Assembly (NCBI GenBank): GCA_021812265.1
Contig: JAKAOI010000070.1
Location: 1-8,480 of the forward strand
Source: Chloroflexota bacterium
GTDB lineage: Bacteria > Chloroflexota > Ktedonobacteria > Ktedonobacterales > JACDGC01
Direction of reading: 5' to 3'
DNA length: 8,480 nucleotides
Positions 1 through 5,256 of the stretch are shown here, piece by piece. Position 1 is the stretch's first letter; each line of letters begins with the position of its first letter. A program made the position numbers and the translations under genes. Below the pieces are notes generated by a model. The model was not told where the DNA came from. It saw only the letters and a program-made list of their open reading frames with translations, and searched no databases.

Positions 1-10
1 TCGCTTTATA

Positions 11-39
11 TTGACAAAATGTTCTAATTATGTTACAAT
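11..39 (+). promoter_or_regulatory. Sigma70-type promoter upstream of the annealing-protein-like gene
   Basis: A perfect -35 box TTGACA (11-16) is separated by exactly 17 bases from TACAAT (34-39), which is one mismatch from the -10 consensus. Transcription would start near 46, giving a leader of about 200 nt before the ATG at 248. That leader contains the GC-rich hairpin element at 98-193. The assignment rests on sequence match alone. Confidence 0.7.
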
Positions 40-47
40 AAGAACAT
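19..47. promoter_or_regulatory. Inverted repeat over the promoter (candidate operator)
   Basis: ATGTTCT (19-25) and AGAACAT (41-47) form a perfect 7-bp inverted repeat. The half-site centres are 22 bp apart, about two helical turns. One arm lies in the -35/-10 spacer and the other at the expected start site, which is a typical position for a repressor site. The GTTC/GAAC half-sites recall LexA-type boxes, but the spacing and orientation do not match the classical Gram-positive GAAC-N4-GTTC box, so the regulator is unknown. Confidence 0.4.
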
Positions 48-97
48 AGGTTTTATTTGATTGCAATACAATTAAGACTTTTGCTTGAAAGAGAAGC

Positions 98-193
98 GCA
101 TGGGTTCTGTATCTGAAACAAAGGGAAGTCTGGGGACACCCCAGGACCCCGTACAAGGGACGCCGACCCTTGTACATCCCCAATGTTCCATGC
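98..193 (-). repeat. Intergenic GC-hairpin element, copy A (reverse orientation)
   Basis: Two perfect hairpins lie side by side. CTGGGG (130-135) pairs with CCCCAG (139-144) across a 3-nt loop. GTACAAGGG (151-159) pairs with CCCTTGTAC (167-175) across a 7-nt loop. On the minus strand the element reads CAGCATGG, then the second hairpin, then GGGGTGTCCCC, then TTCCCTTT, which is the same order of landmarks as the copies near 2636 and 8329. Its edges carry a 6-bp inverted repeat, GCATGG (98-103) and CCATGC (188-193). It has no coding content of its own. Relatedness to the other copies is judged from order and core identity, not from full-length alignment. Confidence 0.5.
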
Positions 194-234
194 TGAAGCG
201 AAGGTCTTGACAATGTTATACATCAATCACTTTT

Positions 235-241
235 GAGGAGG
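235..241 (+). promoter_or_regulatory. Ribosome binding site that fixes the start at 248
   Basis: GAGGAGG (235-241) is a strong Shine-Dalgarno sequence 6 nt before the ATG at 248. An in-frame TTG at 233 overlaps this motif and so cannot be the start. Confidence 0.85.
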
Positions 242-247
242 CGCAGC

Positions 248-976
248 ATGAATAAACAACCGAATGAATCGATATATCCAGCCAATTGGCTTTTTGGCAA
301 AGATTTCGATCCCGCAGATCATCTGATGAAAATCGATCGCTATGATCGCATAACACAGCGAAAAACCGCCAACGAATATATGAATGTGCAAAATCGCCTG
401 CTTTGGTTCATCCGCGACCAACGCGCAATTATTGCTTCCGGCGCCGCTAAAGGTTCATATGAAATTAAAACCGAATTAATTGAGTTGGATAGACAGGTTG
501 GCTGGGCGCATTTTAAAACCTACATTCGCGACACGCTGGGCAACGAGGCCGTTATGTATGGCTCCGAATCTGCGCGCGATTTTCCGGATTTTATTGAAAA
601 AGCCAGCACAAAATCGCTGGGGCGCGCATTGCTGCTGTTGGGTTACGGCACAGCGTTTGCCAACGAAATGGATGAGGAAGATCGCTTTGTAGACTCTCCG
701 CAGACAGCCGCGAAAGAGCAGCCCGAACCATATAAAGCCGGCGCGGCGCAGCCAAAAGTCAACACAGTTTCCATACTTCACGAACCAGCGGCAGATTTTA
801 CCAAAACGCCGGATCTCATGGCGACAGATCGGCAAAAAACCAGTATCCAAAAAATTTGCGCAAAATTGGGCCAGCCGGAACCGGATATCAATTCTATGTC
901 GTTTGACGCAGCGCGAAATACATTGGCGCAATTAAGTGTCCAGCTTCACCAAAAACGCACATTAGCCGCCGTTTAA
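248..976 (+). CDS. Single-strand annealing protein-like (Rad52/ERF-type) protein
   Basis: The product is 242 aa, soluble, with no signal peptide. Residues about 20-150 form a conserved-looking domain. It holds FDPADHLMKI (20-29), MNVQNRLLWFIRD (45-57) and a DFPDFIEKAS...SLGRALLLLGYGT block (111-135). The charged helix followed by GRAL and GYGT resembles the signature of Rad52/ERF-like single-strand annealing proteins, common in phages and in chromosomal proteins of some phyla. These proteins pair complementary single strands during recombination and repair. A Pro/Ala/Gln-rich linker (about 151-195) leads to a helical C-terminal segment (about 196-240) with DRQKTSIQKICAKLG, a pattern often fused to such proteins. 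The start at 248 is set by the strong ribosome binding site. No recombinase, nuclease or phage gene is adjacent, so this looks like a standalone gene. The family call is from remembered sequence character and needs a profile search; the ORF itself is secure. Confidence 0.65.
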   Translation: MNKQPNESIYPANWLFGKDFDPADHLMKIDRYDRITQRKTANEYMNVQNRLLWFIRDQRAIIASGAAKGSYEIKTELIELDRQVGWAHFKTYIRDTLGNEAVMYGSESARDFPDFIEKASTKSLGRALLLLGYGTAFANEMDEEDRFVDSPQTAAKEQPEPYKAGAAQPKVNTVSILHEPAADFTKTPDLMATDRQKTSIQKICAKLGQPEPDINSMSFDAARNTLAQLSVQLHQKRTLAAV

Positions 977-1000
977 AAGCGCCGCTTCCCATCGCTCATC

Positions 1001-2422
1001 TCATGGCGCAGCAACCAGTTCAGCGCGCTCTTTTTCCGCTGTGTTATGCGCAACAAACATCGGCTGAAACGCAAAATAATTCATCGGGCTGCGCCAGCCA
1101 AACCATAACGCCAATGGCGCAATCAGCGGCAGATCATTGTTGCTAATCGGACGAAACCACGCCCATGCAATCAATCCTGCCCACACACCAAATTCCATGA
1201 CGCTCCATAGTATATGCGGGCCAAATGGAATGTCGCGACTCAGCGCCAAACTAATGGGGCCAAACCCCAACGGAAAAAATGGATCCGTCGCCGGAACCAG
1301 CACGCTTTGAAACCACGCCACAGGATTGAGGACGATAAATGGCAGATTCACCGCTATAAACGCCGCAAACATCCACAAACCACTTGTCATTGCGGCTTTC
1401 CAGCCATTTTTTTTATATATCGCTATCAGATAAAAAGGCGCAAAAAACCACGCCAATTGTTTCAGCGAACACGCCAAGCCCATCATAATCGCTGAAGCGC
1501 GCCTATCAGATATAAAAAACCACGCCGCGGCAATACCTAAAATAACTATCGCATCGTAATTAACAAATATTGTGTAATTCCAAACAGCAGGATTTAGCAG
1601 CGCCGCCGTAAGAATGCTGGGGCGTTGCTCCGGTAGAGCGCGACGCATAATCAAAAAAATTAATATGGCAAAAGCCAATAAATTCAGCCACAACAGCGAC
1701 GGCATACCTGCCCAAATAAACGGCGCGCCAAGCAGTAATATACCTGCCGGATAATTATGCACCGTGCGAGGATCAAAAGCGGTGGTTGTTTTTTCATTGC
1801 TCGCCAAAATTTGGTGTATCACCACTTCCCGCTCTGCTATAGATGGGTAGTTCAATGGATTTGAGCCAAATGCGCGCGCGCCAAGCACAGGAGTTGGGGT
1901 TTCACCCGGCCAGCGTTGCAAAGCCTGCCAAAACGCCGCATTATCGGTATATGGGTTTACTCCATGCAGAATAAGATCGATATCCATATGAATAAACGCT
2001 ATTGCGTCTACGCGATAGTTTCCGGACACAGCGTCTGCAACTTGCGGCGCCGCAAAATTCGTTGCGGTAATAAAAAACGCTATTATCCAACTCATTTGAA
2101 TCAGCCGATACAGCAGGGAATGTGAAATTTTCTCATATATCTGCTGTATGCCTATAGGCAATTGATTATGTGAAGCGATCCATAATAAAGCAAAAGCCGC
2201 TATAGCGCAAAGAATACCTGCCGGACCTTGCCAGCGCAATAGCGCGCCTTCCCCGGGGCTGACTATTGTTATCGCCTGAAACATGAAGTATTGTCCGGCT
2301 AATACTATCATCCACCGCCAAGAGGGTGTGAACATAGCAATTAAAAATGCGCCGGCTTGTTTCCAAAACCAAGCAATTCGGCTGCTATAGCCTATAAAAT
2401 TATATTGTTGTGTTTGCGTCAT
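1001..2422 (-). CDS. Polytopic membrane protein, probable GT-C/GT87-like glycosyltransferase
   Basis: The product is 473 aa and very hydrophobic, with roughly ten membrane segments (for example around 38-55, 66-83, 108-124, 228-258, 290-304, 320-336, 347-366 and 405-423). The large loop after the early helices has acidic residues and a GVNPY motif (154-158), preceded by RVDAIAF and DIDLILHG. NYPAG (223-227), VNYDA (288-291) and GLACSLKQLAWFF (315-327) follow. A loop 'D...G.NPY', then 'NYPAG' and 'GL..s.KQ' is the look of DUF2029/GT87-like enzymes, which transfer sugars from polyprenyl-phosphate donors at the outer membrane face. Donor and acceptor cannot be read from sequence. An in-frame TAA two codons upstream makes the ATG at 2422 the first possible start; no good ribosome binding site precedes it, so a downstream start is possible. 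It converges on the upstream gene with only 24 bp between stops. Confidence 0.65.
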   Translation of the reverse strand: MTQTQQYNFIGYSSRIAWFWKQAGAFLIAMFTPSWRWMIVLAGQYFMFQAITIVSPGEGALLRWQGPAGILCAIAAFALLWIASHNQLPIGIQQIYEKISHSLLYRLIQMSWIIAFFITATNFAAPQVADAVSGNYRVDAIAFIHMDIDLILHGVNPYTDNAAFWQALQRWPGETPTPVLGARAFGSNPLNYPSIAEREVVIHQILASNEKTTTAFDPRTVHNYPAGILLLGAPFIWAGMPSLLWLNLLAFAILIFLIMRRALPEQRPSILTAALLNPAVWNYTIFVNYDAIVILGIAAAWFFISDRRASAIMMGLACSLKQLAWFFAPFYLIAIYKKNGWKAAMTSGLWMFAAFIAVNLPFIVLNPVAWFQSVLVPATDPFFPLGFGPISLALSRDIPFGPHILWSVMEFGVWAGLIAWAWFRPISNNDLPLIAPLALWFGWRSPMNYFAFQPMFVAHNTAEKERAELVAAP

Positions 2423-2477
2423 ATGTTATAGAACGTTTCACCGCCGGTTAATGTCTCAATTAGCCCTATACCGCATC

Positions 2478-2505
2478 CAGCGCACGCAGACGCTGAGTTT
2501 TTTTT
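2478..2505 (+). terminator. Weak candidate intrinsic terminator
   Basis: CAGCG (2478-2482) and CGCTG (2491-2495) can form a 5-bp stem with an 8-nt loop, followed by AG and eight T residues (2498-2505). It points along the + strand, where no upstream + gene exists nearby. It could stop antisense transcription through the glycosyltransferase-like gene or be chance. The stem is short. Confidence 0.25.
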
Positions 2506-2548
2506 AATGAACCATATAGTTTTTGCGAAATGCTCCAATATATGCATT

Positions 2549-2577
2549 TTGCATGACGATAAGATATCATATATAAT
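2549..2577 (+). promoter_or_regulatory. Promoter for the T-box/pheS operon
   Basis: TTGCAT (2549-2554), a 17-nt spacer, and a perfect TATAAT (2572-2577). The surrounding 2500-2625 is AT-rich. Transcription would begin near 2584, about 130 nt before the T-box stem I and about 570 nt before pheS. No equally good promoter lies between the hairpin element and the T-box, so this is the best candidate for the operon. Confidence 0.65.
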
Positions 2578-2635
2578 GATAGTATCAAGCGCATATTCTC
2601 ATACAAATTGCTATAAACCTAACATAAGCAAAGGC

Positions 2636-2706
2636 GCAGGGGGCAGCATGCCCATGGCAGGGTTTGGGGTGTCCCCAAATTCCCCCTATTCCTTAAAAAA
2701 TTTTTT
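2636..2706 (+). repeat. Intergenic GC-hairpin element, copy B
   Basis: It starts with GCAGGGGGCAGCATGCCC (2636-2653), identical over 18 nt to the copy at 8329. The GGGCA/TGCCC arms (2641-2645, 2649-2653) make a small hairpin. TTTGGGG (2663-2669) and CCCCAAA (2673-2679) form a second perfect 7-bp hairpin with loop TGT. It continues with a C-tract and TATTCCTT (2687-2694), then A6T6 (2695-2706). It lies between the operon promoter and the T-box. The hairpin-plus-T-tract pattern resembles a terminator, although the T-tract is not adjacent to the stem. Confidence 0.6.
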
Positions 2707-2710
2707 GCGT

Positions 2711-3000
2711 TCATGGGAAAAAAGTATCTGCATAGCTCCGCGCAGGGAGAGCTTGGCCAAAGATTGAAAGCCGGCTTGCGGCGCCTGCTGAGAAGTTCAT
2801 TCCCAAGCAGATTATTGAACAAAAATTTAAGTAGGTAATCCGGCAGCCGGCCGTTATCCGGCAGAATAAGTGGCGGAATATATTCAGAGTTTGCCGCATA
2901 CATCAGTGTTTTTTAATTGCTGAGTAGTTCCGCAACCAGGGTGGCACCACGAATAATGCTTTTTATGGCAGTCTCGTCCCTGTGGCGAGGCTGCTTTTTT
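2711..3000 (+). promoter_or_regulatory. T-box riboswitch, phenylalanine (UUC specifier)
   Basis: This RNA element senses uncharged tRNA and controls the operon by transcription antitermination. Stem I closes with GGGAA (2715-2719) against TTCCC (2800-2804) and continues with GCAGG (2742-2746) against CCTGC (2784-2788). The distal part carries the GAGAGC and TTGAAAGCCGG signatures (2747-2774). The specifier loop reads AGAAG-TTC-A, giving UUC at 2796-2798, a Phe codon followed by the expected purine. A GC-rich stem III with GCCGTTATCC lies around 2830-2862. The T-box sequence AGGGTGGCACCACGA is at 2938-2952. The antiterminator pairs AGGG (2938-2941) with CCCT (2978-2981) and ACGA (2949-2952) with TCGT (2974-2977), leaving TGGCACC as the tRNA acceptor-end bulge. 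Location directly before pheS agrees with the specifier. Confidence 0.93.
2968..3000 (+). terminator. T-box intrinsic terminator
   Basis: GCAGTCTCG (2968-2976) pairs with CGAGGCTGC (2986-2994) over 9 bp, with one G-T wobble, followed at once by TTTTTT (2995-3000). The 5' arm contains the TCG that the antiterminator also uses, so the two structures exclude each other. Charged tRNA-Phe would favour this stop. Confidence 0.9.
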
Positions 3001-3151
3001 GTGTACTTTTTTCGAGTGGCTCACCAGCCTAAAATCTAGACACAGAAATTCGCGCAGCAGTGAAGGAAATTTTTAGAAAATTATCTCTTTCAGCTACATG
3101 CGCTGTTTCTGAGGTAGTGTTTAGCAAATATTTATATAAAGGAGACATAAC
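3001..3151 (+). other. Spacer between T-box terminator and pheS
   Basis: About 150 nt of leader with no ORF of note. It contains a small CAGC/GCTG hairpin around 3091-3105 and, at its end, the pheS ribosome binding site AAAGGAG (3138-3144), 7 nt before the ATG. I see no convincing second promoter in it. The spacer seems long for a T-box-led synthetase gene. Confidence 0.5.
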
Positions 3152-4177
3152 ATGCTCGATTTATTGCGCATATTAAAAGATCGCGCGGTAAAAGCGCTGC
3201 ATTCCGTCGAAACCAGCGCCGAACTTGCGCAATGGCAAAACACATATTTGGGGCGGCAAGATGGCGAATTGACAAAAATTCTGCGCGGCTTAAAAGATGT
3301 TCCGGCAACCGAACGCAAAACAATCGGTCAACGCGCCAACGAAATAAAAAATGAACTGGAAGAGCAAGCAGAGCTTCGTAAAAAAACTATCGAAGAACGC
3401 GAACTTATCAGCGCTTTAATTGCAGAACGCATCGATGTAACTTTGCCGGCCCGCACATTAAACAGCGGCTATATGCACCCAATTTCGCAAACGATTTACG
3501 AAATTTGCGGCATTTTTCAAAAACTTGGCTTTCATATTATTGAAGGGCCTGAAGTTGAAACCGATTATTACAATTTTCAGGCGTTAAACATACCACAAGA
3601 TCACCCTGCAAGAGATATGCAAGATACATTTTGGGTGGAACCCGGCCAAATTTTACTGCGAACGCAAACATCACCTAACCAAATTCGGATTATGGAGCAG
3701 ACAAAGCCGCCGGTGCGCGCCGTTGTTCCGGGTAAAGTATATCGCAATGAAGCGACAGACGCTACCCACGAAGCCATGTTTCATCAAATAGAGGGTCTTG
3801 CTGTAGATTCTTCAACAACCATGCGCGATTTGCGCGGCGCTTTAGAGGCTTTTGCCAGAGAGCTATTTGGTCCGCACACAAAAACCCGCTTTCGTCCAAG
3901 TTATTTCCCATTTACGGAACCCAGCGCAGAAGTTGATGTAACCTGCAATGTGTGTGGAGGCAAAGGCTGCAGAGTTTGCAAGTTCTCCGGATGGGTTGAA
4001 ATCGGTGGCAGCGGCATGGTGCATCCGCAAGTGCTGCGCAATGTGCAGTACGATCCCGCAATATATCGCGGATATGCGTTTGGCGTTGGTGTTGAGCGCA
4101 TTGCTATGATGCGCTATGGTATTAACGAAATTCGCTTGTTTTCACAAAATGATCTGCGATTTTTACGCCAATTTTAG
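3152..4177 (+). CDS. pheS: Phenylalanyl-tRNA synthetase alpha subunit
   Basis: This is the catalytic subunit of the cytoplasmic (alpha-beta)2 enzyme that charges tRNA-Phe with phenylalanine using ATP. It is 341 aa, a normal length for the family. Residues 1-95 are a charged helical N-terminal arm that binds tRNA. The class II core follows. Motif 1 is around HPISQTIYEI...EGPEVE (109-135). Motif 2 is around VVPGKVYRNE and FHQIEG (191-215). Motif 3 is GYAFGVGVERIAMMRYG (307-323). A CNVCGGKGCRVC cluster (Cys 265, 268, 273, 276) may bind a metal; such an insert is seen in some bacterial PheS proteins. AAAGGAG at 3138-3144 sets the start. It is the first gene of the T-box operon, 34 nt before the next gene. 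Confidence 0.97.
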   Translation: MLDLLRILKDRAVKALHSVETSAELAQWQNTYLGRQDGELTKILRGLKDVPATERKTIGQRANEIKNELEEQAELRKKTIEERELISALIAERIDVTLPARTLNSGYMHPISQTIYEICGIFQKLGFHIIEGPEVETDYYNFQALNIPQDHPARDMQDTFWVEPGQILLRTQTSPNQIRIMEQTKPPVRAVVPGKVYRNEATDATHEAMFHQIEGLAVDSSTTMRDLRGALEAFARELFGPHTKTRFRPSYFPFTEPSAEVDVTCNVCGGKGCRVCKFSGWVEIGGSGMVHPQVLRNVQYDPAIYRGYAFGVGVERIAMMRYGINEIRLFSQNDLRFLRQF

Positions 4178-4211
4178 TGAAATCAATAACTTATTAAGGA
4201 ACAAAACGATT

Positions 4212-5249
4212 ATGAAAATCATTATTTCCGGATACGGTGCGGTAGGACGCTATTTGGCGGAATTACTGGCAGAAAAAGAAACGGTTTTACAAGATAGCTG
4301 GGGGCTGTCTATTACAATAACCGGAATTACTACCGGCGCACATGGAGCTTGGATTGCAGAAAATGACGCCGGATTGCGCGCCGCTGATATTCTGGCAGCC
4401 GGCTGGCCCAAATCGGGAAAATTGCCGATCGGAGCTAAGCCAATCCCCGGCGATACGCTGGATATGCTGCGCGCTGCGCCAGCCGATTTGCTTGTGGAAA
4501 TTTCACCGCTGAACCCGCACTCCGGAGAACCGGCGCTTACCTATGTGCGCGCGGCGCTGAGCAAAGGCGCGCATGTTGTTACTGCAAACAAGGGACCCAT
4601 TGCCCACGGTTTGCATGAATTGCGAACATTGGCAGAGACAAACCACTGCCATATTCGTTATGAATCAACCGTTATTGACGGACTTCCCGTTATAAATCTG
4701 GCAGAATTTACGCTGCCTGCAACCGAATTTACCGGCGTTCGCGCCATTGTAAACGCAACCAGCAACTATATTCTTTCCGGCTTAATGGCTGGACAAAGCT
4801 TTGACGAAACATTGAGCAAAGCGCAAGAAATCGGTATCGCCGAAGCAGACCCCAGTATGGATTTGGATGGCTGGGACGCATCGGTGAAACTGACTATCCT
4901 TGCCAACACACTTATGCGCGCCGATATTCGTCCCGCAGATGTAGAGCGCATCACCAACGCCGAATTGATGCGGCAGATGGCGCAAAATGCGCCGGCAGGG
5001 TCAGTAGTGAAACAAATCGGCGTCATCCGGAGAGATGATAGCGCGCCGGCGGGAATACGCGCCAAAGTTGCCTTGGAAATACTTGCCCAAGATGATTCTT
5101 TAGCTGGAATCGGTCAGGGAAAAGCAGCGCTGCAGCTGCAAACCGATACGATGAACGACATTACTATTATTGAAGGGCCGGGAACACCGCGCCAAACCGC
5201 ATTCGGCATTTTGGCAGATATCATTACCATTGCCCGCGAAAGGAAATAA
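4212..5249 (+). CDS. hom: Homoserine dehydrogenase (no ACT domain), between pheS and pheT
   Basis: The product is 345 aa. Homoserine dehydrogenase reduces aspartate 4-semialdehyde to homoserine with NAD(P)H, the branch point to threonine and methionine. The N-terminus has the Rossmann loop GYGAVGR (7-13). HVVTANKGPIA carries the conserved NKGP motif, NATSNYIL follows, and then the catalytic segment ADPSMDLDGWDASVKL with the Asp/Lys pair expected for hydride transfer. The length covers the NAD-binding and catalytic domains only. The C-terminal ACT domain used for threonine feedback in longer family members is absent. The start at 4212 is chosen because it begins the Rossmann fold and follows AAGGA (4196-4200); the frame stays open upstream into pheS, but that part is not family-like. 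It lies 34 nt after pheS and 7 nt before pheT, so it is almost surely co-transcribed and under the Phe T-box. A homoserine dehydrogenase-like oxidoreductase with another substrate cannot be excluded. Confidence 0.88.
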   Translation: MKIIISGYGAVGRYLAELLAEKETVLQDSWGLSITITGITTGAHGAWIAENDAGLRAADILAAGWPKSGKLPIGAKPIPGDTLDMLRAAPADLLVEISPLNPHSGEPALTYVRAALSKGAHVVTANKGPIAHGLHELRTLAETNHCHIRYESTVIDGLPVINLAEFTLPATEFTGVRAIVNATSNYILSGLMAGQSFDETLSKAQEIGIAEADPSMDLDGWDASVKLTILANTLMRADIRPADVERITNAELMRQMAQNAPAGSVVKQIGVIRRDDSAPAGIRAKVALEILAQDDSLAGIGQGKAALQLQTDTMNDITIIEGPGTPRQTAFGILADIITIARERK

Positions 5250-5256
5250 AGATTAT

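Noticed and set aside
28..213. Minus-strand 61-codon ORF over hairpin copy A
   Set aside because: It is made of repeat sequence and the leader of the first gene, with no supporting start signal.
207..235. Second TTGACA (207-212) as a closer promoter for the first gene
   Set aside because: No acceptable -10 hexamer at 16-18 nt spacing; it would also place the start site in or past the ribosome binding site.
476..931. Long antisense ORF within the annealing-protein-like gene
   Set aside because: It is a mirror of the coding frame, has no ribosome binding site, and is rich in Arg/Cys/Phe as expected of a shadow frame.
2507..2767. 86-codon + ORF across the promoter, hairpin element and T-box start
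   Set aside because: No ribosome binding site, composition is not protein-like, and it overlaps well-supported regulatory structure.
3098..3112. Met-Arg-Cys-Phe mini-ORF upstream of pheS, as a possible attenuation leader peptide
   Set aside because: Only one Phe codon and no Shine-Dalgarno; the T-box already explains Phe control.
4116..4211. Upstream extension of the homoserine dehydrogenase into pheS
   Set aside because: The Rossmann fold starts right at 4212 and AAGGA precedes it; the extension is not family-like.
5170..5256. Upstream extension of pheT
   Set aside because: It overlaps the end of hom in another frame and is not like PheT; the family N-terminus and a ribosome binding site fit 5257.
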